Assembly (NCBI GenBank): GCA_950295325.1
Contig: OX485804.1
Location: forward strand, 8,308,001-8,372,000
Direction: 5' to 3'
DNA: 64,000 nt
Origin: Polytrichum commune
Lineage: Eukaryota > Streptophyta > Polytrichopsida > Polytrichales > Polytrichaceae
Shown here: positions 45,260-57,785 of the stretch, piece after piece
Layout of the letters: each line of letters opens with the position of its first letter
Numbering within the stretch: position 1 is the first letter of the stretch
The notes under the pieces: generated by a model
Databases searched by the model: none
What the model was told of the DNA's origin: nothing
The model's input: only the letters and a program-made list of their open reading frames with translations
Position numbers and translations under genes: made by a program

Positions 45260-46273
45260 TTGCAGAGGACTTGCATCAAGTATCACATAGGGATAAGAAA
45301 TTATACCAACACCTTTAAGGGTTCAATTTTATTTTTATTTTTTTTAAAAAAAAATCGATGTTTTTTGTTGGAGGAAGATGCGGACTGACCACTTAAAATT
45401 CAACTATGTTTCAAAGTGCCATGACAACCCTTGAAGATATATGAAAACTCACTAAATCGCAAACATGTGAATGATCTAAGTTAAGGTAGAGGACCTTTGA
45501 TTCGGTTACTTTTCTTATTAGGACACCAAATTTGAGTGGTATGTGGTTAGATGTGCCACCAGGAACGGATACCAAAAAAACATGTGTTTAAAAGATAATG
45601 AATTGTGTACTCAAACTATAATAGTTATTCTAGAATCTATAGCCAACCCAATTTGGGGGACCTTATAAGCACTTAATAAACACAAAAATCTTCACTTTGA
45701 CAATGTTTAAGACATTCATTTGAATTCCAAAATGTACAAGGAAAGTGGTTTTGAAATTTGAATCCAAGTTTTGGAGATGTTTCATAATACTCTATGGGAA
45801 ATTGCATGAAATGCCATTGTTTGGGAATACAATTGAATTCGAAAGCCCAATCAAAGTCTTGTATCATAACATCTAACATGCAAATTGTCAAATAAGTGTG
45901 GGTTACTAGTTGGAGTTACGTATTGCTATAACATCTTTTACCAAGGGTATGAATTTTTACTTAAACTTCATAAATAGTTTGTATGCACAAAAATGAACAT
46001 GATACAACTCACTTGGTTAAAAAAAAGGATATCATCATAAAAAAAAACTTATAGTAACACGTAACTCCAACTGATAACCCACACTAATAATACAATTGCA
46101 GTGTACACCTTCTATACCTACTATTGTGGTCCACAATAATTTTCTCATACTGCAATAATTATGGTCAATGTATCTTTTTCGGACCCCCATCATTTGTCCA
46201 CAATATCATATGTTGAAAACTAATAATATAGAATTATGTTATTTACATAAATAATAATTAATATGGGTGGAAC

Positions 46274-46296
46274 ATATATATATATATATATATATA
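46274..46296. repeat. AT dinucleotide microsatellite
   Basis: About 11 AT units in an AT-rich intergenic region. Confidence 0.95.
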
Positions 46297-46461
46297 ACCA
46301 TTGTTATACCAATAATATCATTACCTTGTTAATATTATGTCATTTATATTGGAATAGTTATACATTTTATTATGTATAAGCCACCACACTTAAAATATAA
46401 TGGGCCACAATTTTTTCTATTCACGCTAACTTTCACCTCGTAATTTTAAGGTACAAGTGCC

Positions 46462-46870
46462 CACGGGTAGATCACTCCATTGTCAAGTTGAACACCACGT
46501 GCGACCAAAAAAAATCTTCTTTTGGTAAGTTGCACCACCAAGATGGGTCAAATTTTTATCAATCTTTTTTCATGAGTAGATATACACAGTACCTATGACA
46601 TAGTCAAAAGTGGTAACTAAATTTGATGATTTGTTTTTTTCATAAAACATACCATTTCTAACTAGAATGACACAGAATTGAACTAAAACAATTACTAAAA
46701 AAAATAAAGATGACTAAAAATTTCAAAATAGTATTCAAAAGATACTATCAATGGTTATGTATATGTAGAAATAATATCATAAATTTTTAAACTATATATG
46801 GCATGTAATATAGGGGTAGCAAACTTTGTCCGCACGTGGTGTCAACTTGACAATGAAGTGACCTCCCCGT
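46462..46870 (+). mobile_element. MITE family C, copy 3 (both ends intact)
   Basis: The left end ATTGTCAAGTTGAACACCAC followed by GTGCGA pairs with the right end GCACGTGGTGTCAACTTGAC followed by AAT as a terminal inverted repeat of about 25 bp. Both termini contain the palindrome CACGTG. The body matches the copies at 11513-11925 and 42850-43200, with an extra internal segment around 46560-46620. Confidence 0.85.
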
Positions 46871-46934
46871 GCAAGTGCCTTAAAGTAACATCTTCCTTTT
46901 GGCAACACCTATTTTTCATCCTTTTGTTTGGGGG

Positions 46935-47075
46935 GGGAACACTAGAGCCGTGTGGCCACCTAGCTAGTTTTATTGTGTCAAGTAGAGAGAAGATTTCATA
47001 GCTAGGAATCAAACCATCAACCACTCCAGTCAGTTTTGAGTACCTCTCCACTATCGTCTAGTAGTTTAGGGTCAT
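46935..47075 (-). mobile_element. Candidate tRNA-derived SINE or retroelement fragment
   Basis: On the minus strand, TAGACGATAGTGGAGAGG (A-box-like) is followed about 35 bp later by GGTTTGATTCC (B-box-like), then GC-richer sequence and a run of Cs. The layout fits a Pol III-type SINE head. No tail or target duplication was found. Confidence 0.35.
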
Positions 47076-47377
47076 CTTGGACCTACCTAGTTTTCATCCT
47101 TAAGCCATCAACGAGTGAGTGCAACGGTGCCAATGAGTAATTGGTTATTAAACCGATTAATCATATGCGGCATCATGTATAATATGAACCCCTTTGACCA
47201 TTCATGGTAGTGGTGTAAGAAGTATGCAAGAACGCTTTAAGAAGAGCACCACCTTTGATAAATCACAATGACTAAAATCCACAAAAGGGGGAACAACACT
47301 GTCATTTAATAGAAGACTCACCTGCAATCAAGTTGATTTTGTGATGATTCTCACCCTGTTATCCAATATCAATGGAG

Positions 47378-47392
47378 CCCCCCCCCCCCCCA
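47378..47392. repeat. Poly-C run
   Basis: About 14 consecutive C bases, a likely slippage site. Confidence 0.9.
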
Positions 47393-47587
47393 GAGGGAGG
47401 AAAAGGATCATTTCTTAAATCAAGTTTGCCAATTCATCTAGGTTTCATATGAGTTTATTATTTTTTAGTTTTGTTTTTGTAAATGAACTTGTAGGAAATA
47501 GATTTTTTTTTTCCTCAAAGTGTTGCTTTTGGGCTCAACTACCTTAGGTGCAAATGGTATACTACCAAAAATTCACCTTTTACATTC

Positions 47588-48062
47588 AATATTGTAGTTC
47601 TCTAACAATTTGGGCACCTTTCTGCCTAAATAATTATTTTTGTGTGAAAGTAAGTTAGGCAACCCATAAATTCATATTCTAAGATTGGGCAAATTCAAAA
47701 AGCAGTTTAAAAAAAGTTAGATATTCATCTAAATCATTTCTATAATTCATGGATGATTTTCCTAATTTCATCCATGGCGGCTACAATTAACCTAAACACT
47801 TTCCTTAACCAACATTCCTTACCCTAAAGTTTGTCTTTTACTTGTATGTCATGGTTTTGCTTGGTAACATATTTTGATTTTAGGCACTCTTTTACTTGTA
47901 TGTCAGGGTTTTGCTTGCCAACAAATTTTATTGTGATTTTAGGCTCTTTTTTTAATGTTATTTCTTTTTTGGGGACACTCAATGAAATTAATTTTCCATA
48001 AATTTAGGCACCTTTAAAATTAATTACTTTCTACCCAAGTTGCTAGAGAGCTATGGTAGTAA
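47588..48062 (+). mobile_element. MITE family B, copy 3
   Basis: The termini TGTAGTTCTCTAACAATTTG and CCAAGTTGCTAGAGAGCTAT are inverted repeats of the family. The sub-terminal motif GGGCACCTTTCTGCCTAA and the body (GTGTGAAAGTAAGTTAGGCA, CATGGCGGCTACAATTAACC) match the copy at 28488. An internal direct duplication (CTTTTACTTGTATGTCA twice, near 47840-47910) is specific to this copy. Confidence 0.85.
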
Positions 48063-48344
48063 ATCTAGTGGGCATGATTCTTAATTCATGCACTTTCAAT
48101 GCAGTTTGTGGATCATTCGGAATAAGTCTTACACACCGATGGCATGCTTGGGGAGGGTTTTGCTTAGGTTTAGGATTCATGACACCCATGTTGGGAGTCC
48201 AGTAAAAACCCAATCTCTATATCATTCATTCATTCCAACTTAATCTCGATAAAAAAAAGTTAGGCTCTTGTGTTTATTCAAGGGTCAAGCTTAGAATTCT
48301 ATACTATAAGGGATTTTCAAAAAAATTGGCCTTCAACTTACATG

Positions 48345-48560
48345 ATTGTCACAATCTTCGTGATTTGACTTGGGGGGTCAAAGGTCTTATTGTGACCTGT
48401 AAGAACTTAGTCGTTGCTTGGAAGGATAGGCCTCATATGAGCATTATTTTTTATTTCTACTCGGGTTGTGTTGTTTCAACCGGGTTAATTGTATTTTAAG
48501 TTCTCTCTGCAATTGAATTTTCAATTTGTGAAAAAAAAAAAAAAAATTGTCACAATCTTC
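48345..48560 (+). mobile_element. Short poly(A)-tailed retro-insertion with 15-bp target duplication
   Basis: ATTGTCACAATCTTC occurs at 48345-48359 and again at 48546-48560. Between them lies an insert of about 186 bp that ends in a run of about 15 A (48531-48545). These are hallmarks of LINE-type target-primed insertion. The insert has an open stretch (DLTWGVKGLIVTCKNLVVAW) that I do not recognise; it could be a 5'-truncated LINE end or a processed transcript piece. Confidence 0.85.
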
Positions 48561-50089
48561 AACCATTTATTTAAAGAGTTTATGAAGAATAGGAAAATTA
48601 TTTTATCATCATTTATCTTTAGGAGTTCACACTATCTATGGGGGTTCACTAATAGTTTACATTTGAGAGTGTTTTATGGGGGTTTGTAACATAACATATT
48701 ACATAAATATTGCATTTGATTAGATGTTATAACTAGAATAATCTAATGATGTTATTTAAGTCATCTTCGAGACACCTAGTGTAATTTGTAACCTCCTTCA
48801 TCACAATGTTGGCGTGAGTAAGTCATTCTACATTTTTTTTTTTGAGCACCATGTGCGGCTAAGGGCTATTTGTGTGAGGACTATACACCTCCATGACATG
48901 ATCTAAAAGCACCCTTTACTCAATTCTCTAAAATGGCCTTTATATTCCATCCTACCATGAGTTGTATTGCCAATGCTCAACTAGTGTGTGTGTCTAGGTG
49001 AAGATCAAATAACAAACACCTTGAAATGTTTAAAAGATATTAGACTATGGCTACAATAAGTATTAACTATTCCACACTCAGTAGATAACACACTTGGAAG
49101 GATCACTTGTATTCAATTAAGGAATCAACGAACTTGCAATTCTCATAATCATAAATACACCAAGAAAAGTTTGATTTTCAATCCAATTTTTGATGATGGT
49201 TCCTCATAGATTTGCCATTACAACACAAGTTTCCTCACATAAATATGATTGATGGAAGTTGGAGAACATAAAAAAAAAAAACCAAATAACACCCACATAC
49301 GTTACTCGATCACCAAAGTTGGTCATCTTTGATGGAATGTGGAAAGGAAAGCTCAAATAAGAGTGCATATCATACACGGAAAGCATAGTTGTTTGTGTCA
49401 CGTACCTAAAGTTGGTGTAAGTAGGTAAGAGAGTGACCCCCGAGCTTTGGCTTGTTGCACCTTACTACTACCTTTTCTAAAGCTCTTTACTCTTTGTTGA
49501 GACCCTTTTATGCAACCCATTGAGTCACTAAGGTAGACGTGTCTTGAATGGATACTTTCCTATGCGCACTACCTCTCATAGGATATGACTAGTGTTGCCT
49601 TTTTTTATTCTAGAGGTTGGAAGCGGCATTATAGATTTTTTTTAATATTTTTAATATTTTTAAATTGAAAAACATTGAAGACATCAATCCATGAGGTCCT
49701 TTATGATAAATCATTGTCGAAAACATTTCCCTCTTTTAAGATCACTTCTTCGAGCTCTTCTCCGTCCAAGTATTGATCCAAGAATGAAGACATTTGCAAA
49801 TGCAACCAATCATTCAATACTTGTCTAGTGTGCTTGTAGTGCGTTATGTATTCCAATATTTGTTTGTTCGTGTGGCAACACTCAAGGCTCAAACACTGCC
49901 AGTGAGTTTGAATGTATTAATGCTATATGGTAATATGGAACAATTGGCAAAGTTGAGTGTGTCTATATTTGCCCTACTGGCCTAGACTTATTGTAGTCGT
50001 GAATTTATAATAAAAACCATAAAAAAATGCCTCAAAATTTGCCGAGTGTTTTTAAATGTTTATTCTAAACTAAATTAAAAAGAAATGCA

Positions 50090-50420
50090 CCACTAGATAT
50101 GACACTCGAAATTAGTGTAAGGGATTAGCGAATCCAAATCATGCCCAAAGCCGTTCACATCGTAGTTTGTAGAGGTTATACCAAATATCTTGTTCACTGT
50201 CAAAGTGAAGCTTATTGTGCTCATCAAGTGGTTAGATTCGTCCCCCCAAGCATGTTGAGTATTGCGTCCAGCATATATTTTGAGCACATAGTCATGTCTC
50301 TTTGAAACACATGCTTTTCAATGCCAATTCTTAGGTCCACGATTCCACACTTCACCACATATCACTCAAATGTAGGTGTCCATATTATTGTTGTGTTCGA
50401 TTTAGACATGTCTATCTCAT
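50090..50420 (-). mobile_element. Element family R1, intergenic copy
   Basis: It shares with 20160-20450 and 21640-21960 the blocks AAATATCTTGTTCACTGTCA, AAACACATGCTTTTCAATGC, TTCTTAGGTCCACGATTCCA, CACCACATATCACTCAAATG and TAGGTGTCCATATTATTGTT. It helps define the consensus of the element that overlaps GRDP exon 5. Confidence 0.6.
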
Positions 50421-51879
50421 GTACCACAACATTAGATCCAGAAAAAAAATCCCAAATCTAGGGACCACCAACATTTTCAATCTACCAAAATGTTGGATTT
50501 CCATTCATTTTTTCAGTGATACAAGACGTGTTGTGTGGGACTTGTACAGTGGTAGTGTTTCATTGATGGGTCAGACTGAAGATGATGGTTGAATCAAGTT
50601 CATCCTTGTAACCATACTTTAAAGATGAAGCAATGCACTTATCATCAACAATATTAATTATCTCCAACCGAATTTTTTGCACGAGGCATGCATTTACAAG
50701 TGAAGAATGCAACGTTGTCTCTTGAGAAAATGGAAGCCTCTTTTCAAAGGAACACATTAAGTTCACTTCACCAAACTTTCAAAAGCAAAACATTGTTTTA
50801 AACATCAATAGAAAACTATGTCCAAAAATACTGCAGTCAACATCGGCTACGGTTCTTTTGACCAGCCTTATCTATAATTGCTAAACGACTACGGATTTTT
50901 TTTTCTAATTAAACATGCATAGTTTTCTACTGGTGAAAACAATAAAATGTTGAAATACTTTTAATATCAAAGTTTTAGTTAACTTGTAAAATTGTATTAT
51001 TTTCTTATTTTGTTCTTCTATGTGTTGTGTTGTGTGAGTTCACGTATTCTATAAATATTTACATTGTACACTACCCATTGAGAAATTGCAATGCATAAGC
51101 ATATGCAAGGCAACCAAAGCTTTGCAATGAGTTTGTCATAAAGGACACATGCAAAAGGGAATCGTCGCATGTGAGGGTACCTCTCATCCATCCAAAATAG
51201 AAACTTGATCTCCTATATGTTTGTGGTTGATTCATCTCGAGTGACTTGAAGTAGACTAATTCAAGGTTTTGGAAGCTCATTCCAGTGTGTTATCAACTAA
51301 ACAAGAAGTGATCTACGGACTCTATACTATTTCAAGGCTTTTATGTTTGAATGAATCATGAGAGGTATGTTCATATGCGATAATTTTCTCTTGCCAATAA
51401 CATATGATGATCTAAGGATGATTTAGCCGCAATCAAACCAATTTAAGTTATATAGTTAGAATTATGAATGTCTAGAAATGGCTCAAGGTTAACAATGACA
51501 TGGTCAAATTTTTGCATTGGCAACAACATGCTTGTAACTAGGATATGATTGTTTTTGGATAATTTCAACTACCAATATGACGTACACTACAATCCCAAAA
51601 CTACACGAATATGGGGGTTGGCGAACATGAAATACAAAACATTCAAAAGTTGTGGTTGCTATGTTGTTGCTTTTGTTGTTGTCATTGATGTTTTTGTCCC
51701 CACAAGTGCACGTCCCCTATTACTTTTGAACAAGTGGTTTGACCAAATATACTTAATTGTCAATTTTGTGATGTGCAAGAAAATGACATTCAAAGAACTT
51801 TGTTGGTTAAAGCCAAGTCTTCCCGAGGTCCAAGATAACTTGAATCATCAATAAACTTTTGTGGTCACTTTATAGAGCA

Positions 51880-52090
51880 TGAGTTGGGCCCTCGTCCCCT
51901 GATATACACATTATGTGATTGGTCTAGTTGTTGAAGATGGTCCAAGTTTTGTCTACACTAGATCTTGAGGGCCTAAGGGACCAAGAAAAATCGAATAGAT
52001 AAAGCATCTACAAGTAAGTTAGCGTGGTAGAAAGTGAATAATGTTTCATGGTCCACTGGATATTACATTGAGCCCATCAAGAAGAGGTGG
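51880..52090 (-). repeat. Dispersed repeat family I, inverted copy
   Basis: GATCTTGAGGGCCTAAGGGA followed by CCAAG, and motifs upstream (TGTGATTGGTCTAGTTGTTG), resemble the reverse complement of family I copies near 30110-30190 and the segment at 58570-58850. Confidence 0.4.
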
Positions 52091-52139
52091 GTCTGACATC
52101 AAACTAAAACCCCTCGAATTCACTAAGGTTGCCATTGGC

Positions 52140-52255
52140 TTCTAGTTATATATTTTATTGTGTTGGTGGGAACCCACACTCAAGACCTCATAATATCATC
52201 GAACACCTCTAAAGAGTAAGCCTTAGGCTAGACCACCAAGCCACTTTCTTGCATG
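52140..52255 (-). mobile_element. Candidate tRNA-derived SINE fragment
   Basis: On the minus strand TGGCTTGGTGGTCTAGCC (A-box-like) is followed about 50 bp later by GTGTGGGTTCCC (weak B-box-like). The head resembles that of the SINE-like unit at 57050-57240 (TTGGCTTGGTGGTTAGGGCT). Confidence 0.4.
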
Positions 52256-53403
52256 TTGACAAGGACCTTGATGAAACTATCCTTACCCCTAAAGTAGCTT
52301 GCCTTCTTATGTCCAATATGTTATCCTTTTGTATTTAGTGCATACTCGAAGGTTTATAGAGTTTGTTGGGGTAAAAAGCAAAAGAAAAGAAAGGTTCTCA
52401 AAGGTAATCTATATTGTCATTTTAAGATCTTCGTTACGAATTTATCATGTTTGAGCTGCTATTTTTATGTAGGAATGAACATGGATTAACTCACAATGTC
52501 CCTTATCAAAGTAGCAATTTTGGAGGGGTGGGTGGGGATACGATTGAAACCACTATATTCAAAATAAAATTGTGGAAATGCATGGTATATGTATCTACTT
52601 GTGAGAAGAAGAAAAAAAAAAGCATTGAGAATCCCATCAAGAGCAATTATTTGTATTCAATCAAAAGTCATAAATATACTCAAAACTTATGTATAACAAA
52701 TGCAATGCAAACACAAAAACTTTGAGAAGAAAATCCTTAGATGGATATACTAGCAAGCATTTCTCACAATATTTTTAAACTCTAAGTAGCCTTGCAACCT
52801 TCTTCTTATAGCAAATGAACGACATCTGTTACTATGTGAATAAAGCTTGGGGCCTTTAGAGGTTAAACTCCATGACCAAATGTTTTAAATTCTTCTTAGT
52901 GTTTGCATATTGCATGTCGCACAAGCATCTGCAAACACCGAGACAAACCATAAGATAAATAAATAAACAAAACCTTTCCCTTCTCCCATGTCGATCTATT
53001 ATGGTTTCTTTGCTCGCAATGAAGAATACAAAGAGGAAGATAGAAGCTAGAAAACACTCAAATATATGAAAAAAATCTTATATTATGCGTAAAAGGCAAG
53101 AAGTTACAGAGATACAAGGACTGCCATTTTGGAGTGTGCATGCAATATGTTGCGGACCCTCAACATGGTGTGTTCTCACTTTCTGCTAAGCTTGAGGGCC
53201 CATCAATTGCAAACTTGGATATTTATTTCCTAGGGTACGACTTTTGGATGAGTTTCAAGAACCCTTAGAATTTCATGGTCACATCTTTTGGTACATCTGT
53301 ACATCGTCCCTTATATAGTCCCATTAAAATAAATCATGATCTATGAAGTTGATCCCGATCTTCAATTAATTTAATTTAAGTGTTCAATTTTAGGAGTTCC
53401 AAC

Positions 53404-53472
53404 TTACATAACATTACTCAACTTAGCCATGGTCCACACGACACCATGGATAAGTTGAGTAATGTTATGTAA
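53404..53472. repeat. Near-perfect hairpin (inverted repeat)
   Basis: TTACATAACATTACTCAACT followed by TA at 53404-53425 is the exact reverse complement of 53451-53472. Inside it CCATGGT (53427-53433) pairs with ACCATGG (53443-53449). Only one mismatched base pair (53426/53450) and a 9-nt loop interrupt about 30 bp of stem. Confidence 0.95.
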
Positions 53473-53534
53473 ACAATGCTCACTACATTCTTGTTCTTCA
53501 ATAATGGACTTACATAAGTCACTACTACACGCCG

Positions 53535-55480
53535 TAGTTTGATGGCCTTTTTCAAACATCATTGTGTCCATAACACAATTCAACCCAATACTTGTTCTAA
53601 ATACCTACACAAACACAAGCACTCATACACCTACATCCTTTGTATACACAACCAATGCACTCTCCCAATCACACCCGAAGCAATAAACGCACGAACAAAT
53701 GATATCCTAGCCCTATATGACATAGACATAAAAGTTAACACCATAGGTGGCACACCTCTTAACCACAAAGTCGAACTCTCCAAGGCCAACATGTTACCCC
53801 AACAAACACCTACATAACAAGTGACCACCCCTTCCCCCCCCCCTCCACTACCGACCAACTTATACAACGTAAACCTCCTCAAATACAACTCACGACGTGT
53901 CTACATGGATGACTCATTCAACCCCCCCCTCCAAATGAACATGGAACATGCAATACAACTGGATCTGGAAAATACATCCCAGCCAACAACCTTTGTAGTG
54001 AAGATGGCCTCCCTGGCCTCCAAAATATGCTCCAAGCATGACTATATGCCTTATTACTCGTAGTAACCACAACAAGCTACCACCCACATGATTTTCATAT
54101 ATTCTCATCAACATCTACTTATTGAATACCACATCCAACACCCATTATCGCAACATAATCACCCAAACAAACTACTCATCTTTGTCATAACTACCGGTAG
54201 TCAAATCAAGTGGTCTTCACACAAAATAACTATTCAAAAAGTTAGAGCCCACACCACCATAACATGCAATAAAATAGCCAACAAACTAGCAACTTACAGG
54301 ACCACCCTTACCAAATTGACACCAACACCCCACATCATGTCACACACACATTACCATATTGGCTAAATGGAGGACCGACTAGTGAATGCTAAGGTGAAAT
54401 TCAAAAGTTGTTTTCCTACATAAGCATGGAACACAACGAAACCGGACTCATGATTGATACAACCAAAATCCCCTCTGTCAAAAAGATGGCTTTTCACTGA
54501 CCGATTTTACCACACAATCTCAAATTGTTTATGGAATACACCAGGCGTCTTGGATGCACAAATATCGCAAACATTCAGAAAATTGTTGCACCCAATACAT
54601 GGGCAACCACATGAAAAATGTTGTTATGGCCCACCACATATCCAAACCCAAAGTGCACCCTATGCCCACTGAACACACTTGATACCTAGCCACACCTACT
54701 CTCCACATGAACTAACAAGCACATAAACGGATTATGCATTGTGTGCCACAACCACACCATCCACCAAATTCCACATACATACTCCAATCCCATAAACACA
54801 CCATATTCTTTACCCTTTTAACGCTAGTAACTGAACATCTAGACCCTGAGACATCACAGTCCCAAATTGGTTATTCCAATGTACATGCACCACTAGCCCA
54901 TGCTCATGCCAAGCCCGCCTAAGACCATGTATATTGTGTATCCTATGTGCCCACAATAATTGCCAACCACCCATCCACGCATCTTTGTCCCATGCCCTAC
55001 AATTCATATAATTTACCTATTGCCATAACATATTTCCCACCAATGCCACCCAAGAAAAACTAGATAAATACAACCCACTAATATACACACTCAGTGACAC
55101 GGGCTAGAAAGTCAACTCCCTTGTAACCATTACAGCATGCGTAAGAGGGGCCCTACATGAACAATCGATTAAGGCCTTACAACACCTTAAAATCCCACTA
55201 CCAACCATTTAAAAACTCGTGACACAAATATGCCAAATATCCGCCATATACCTTAATTGTCTCATACTCAACAAGAGAGAGCTAAGTAACAAATAAGCCC
55301 CAATTGACTACCCTAAGGGATGCCTACCTCACACTAATATTAAATATGCTACCAAAAAGAGCCCCCCCCCGAAAGAATGGAACTAACCTTATCTCGACGC
55401 CTGGTAAAACACGATCAAGATACAAAAAACATACTCACATTCACGTCAAGATTCAAACACACCAATGTTATTTTTATTTT
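53535..55480 (+). pseudogene. LINE-like element remnant, copy A
   Basis: Several broken frames follow one another with a strongly G-poor coding strand. Visible landmarks are CIHNQCTLP near 53630, an RNase H-like KVRAHTTITCNKIANKLA (54238-54291), a decayed zinc motif CTLC..DT*PHLLST* near 54650, and C-terminal VRGALHEQSIKALQHLKIP (about 55142-55200). The same order occurs on the minus strand at 59870-61500, where the zinc motif is intact. Stops in copy A replace a Trp and a Cys of that motif. Confidence 0.7.
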
Positions 55481-56593
55481 TACATTGATTCTTAAACGAA
55501 CATTGACCTTTTAGTGGCATAAACCAACTAACAATCAAATCCAAAAGCATGTGTCCAAATAATCGTAGTAACTTGAATTATGCCTATCTGTCTTAGTGTT
55601 TCACAAGCTACGTCAATGCATCGCATGCAGTCTGCCCTTTATATGTGTTAACGATGGGGAGTGAAGATTTTCTTAACACATATAGAATGTTTACATTTCA
55701 ACAAATAGGGAGTTTAACAAACAAGAAGATAACACCTATAATGTAATGCAAGTAAAATATTGTTGTAACATTATATGAAGTTTCACTTCTCCATTTGCAT
55801 TCCTCTAGGATGGAGGAAGGCATCTATGGAGTAAGGTATGTTAGAGTTCATTCACATGGGAGAGATCAATCTCATTCTTAACAAAATATCTTTCTTCTAA
55901 GCCAAACTAAACTTTGAAGTCTTTCCCATCTCTACTGCCCCTAATTTCAATTGGAAAGATATTTGTCTAATTGACCCTCAACCACATAGATGCAAAGTCT
56001 ATTTGCTAAACTTAAAACATCACCTCAAAATTCCAAAGACAAAACTTGCGGCTACCGCAAAAGACTTGGAAGGCAAATTTCAAACAAGCATAACTCACTC
56101 GTGAGATGTCGGAATTCAACATAAATTACCACCGCTAGAATTGTCTTTTCAAATAGCTTTCTAATGGTATGCAACTTGACCTACAAACCTAAAAGTCAAA
56201 AGCAACATTCTCAAGATTTCAAGCATTGGTATACTATGGTTCAAGTAACTAGGGTTGACTTCGCCATTTCTAATTGAGTGCTTATTTGAAGTTCCATGTG
56301 ATAAGTTATCTTGTATGATAGAATGTAATATAATAAGAAGTTAACATATATAGAGAAAAAATATACAAAGAGGGAAGTAGACATTCAAGTAACACTTAAC
56401 ACTTATCGTCTTTGTAGTCTCCCAAGTAAGGAATAGGAAAAAAATGTTAACACTTATAGAGGTAACAAATATAAAAAAACAAACTACTATTTTTTTTTCA
56501 AATCCTAAATTATCCTCAGATCTTGATGGGGTTTGACACTTTTTCAGCTCAACCTTATGTAAATATGACAGTGGCCATACATGCCCTTGTTAC

Positions 56594-56878
56594 CATGTCC
56601 GGGAAGAACCGGTTGAGTTTGAGAAATAACTGGTTGAAGTTGGAGACTTGAGGAGAATTACCGATCATTTTAGAGGAATCTATCGAAGAATATACCTCAA
56701 ATGAATGAAAGCAAAACCGGAAGATGTCAACATGTAACCGGCTGGATTTAGAATCACTAGGATCTTGACCAACTATGCCCAAAAACTTCCCAGCCACTGC
56801 ATTGTTACTTTTGAGAAGGCCAATTAATTTCATGTCAATATCATAACTGCGAATGTTGTCGGGTAATTATTTTCCTAG
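56594..56878 (+). repeat. Dispersed repeat family E, copy 2
   Basis: It matches 19508-19735 and continues with ACTGCATTGTTACTTTTGAG and AAGGCCAATTAATTTCATGT up to GGTAATTATTTTCCT. The last 235 bp are repeated almost exactly at 57246-57483. Confidence 0.8.
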
Positions 56879-57049
56879 ATAGATAGAAACTCCGGTCCCT
56901 TTTTAGCAAGGGCCTGGCGTGAATAAAGTGTCCGTTCGTAATGTCAATGACCCGATGCCCACCGGACAAGGGGACATTGGGACAATACTACTCTCCCCTT
57001 TCGAGGATGGACACTATAGTGACACACTATACTAGTTCCTAGCTAGCCA

Positions 57050-57240
57050 CTAGTGCCTTGAAGATACCGGACATGGTATCCCCCCAAAGGGCTTTGAGGT
57101 ACCCATACAACAAGGTCCAAGGACCCCCCACCATAGTTGGGTGGACCAAGGTGGTGAGCACCACGCCGGCATGGGGAATAGAACCCACAACCTCCTCGTT
57201 GGGGGCCATGAGCCCTAACCACCAAGCCAAGGCCCGTGGT
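57050..57240 (-). mobile_element. tRNA-derived SINE-like unit
   Basis: Read on the minus strand it begins with GGCACCACGGGCCTTGGCTT then GGTGGTTAGGGCT (A-box-like), followed about 40 bp later by GTGGGTTCTATTCCCC (B-box-like) and a GC-rich body with CACCTTGGTCCACCCAAC. It sits exactly between the two copies of a duplicated family E block. Confidence 0.6.
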
Positions 57241-57245
57241 GCCTA

Positions 57246-57483
57246 AATTGGAGACTTCAGGAGAATTACCGATCATTTTAGAGGAATCTATCGAAGAATA
57301 TACCTCAAATGAATGAAAGCAAAACCGGAAGATGTCAACATGTAACCGGCTAGATTTAGAATCACTAGGATTTTGACCAACTATGCTCAAAAACTTCCCA
57401 GCCACTGCATTGTTACTTTTGAGAAGGCCAATTAATTTCATGTCAATATCATAAATGTGAATGTTGTCGGGTAATTATTTTCC
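57246..57483 (+). repeat. Dispersed repeat family E, copy 3 (5'-truncated)
   Basis: It is nearly identical to 56640-56878, differing at only a few positions, and lacks the left end with AACCGGTTGAG. High identity suggests a recent local duplication. Confidence 0.85.
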
Positions 57484-57756
57484 TATAAAGAGCGGGCATG
57501 TTTCAAAGAGACAGGCACCCAATGGCATTTGAGCTTCAACCTTAGTACACCCTAAACTCTGTAATATCAATTTCCATAATGTCACTCACTCTCTAATATC
57601 CCAAAATCCTAGGGAACGGATGCTCATAGTTCAGATCTCACTCCTTATTGTCACATTTCTCTCCCTTATATCATGAATTTTGTCATTAATGCAAACCACC
57701 AATGAAATCAACCCACACCTCGCATTGCGCCATGTGTCAATATGTGGAGTGTCACC

Positions 57757-57785
57757 TTCTTATTCTTCTTCTTCTTCTTCTTCTT
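57757..57785 (+). repeat. TTC trinucleotide microsatellite
   Basis: About eight TTC/CTT units with one interruption near the left end. Confidence 0.9.

Larger units (their letters stand above)
44014..53400. other. Intergenic stretch rich in small elements
   Basis: It holds MITE copies of families C and B, an R1 copy at 50090-50420, fragments near 45490-45730 and 48985-49330, two AT microsatellites, a poly(A)-tailed insertion at 48345-48560 and SINE-like units at 46935 and 52140. A 101-codon frame at 51549-51854 (with FVVVIDVFVPTSARPLLLLN) has no recognisable family. I find no supported host gene. Confidence 0.55.

Noticed and set aside
51549-51854. A 101-codon plus-strand frame
   Set aside because: No recognisable domain, no splice partners, and surrounded by repeats; not supported as a gene.
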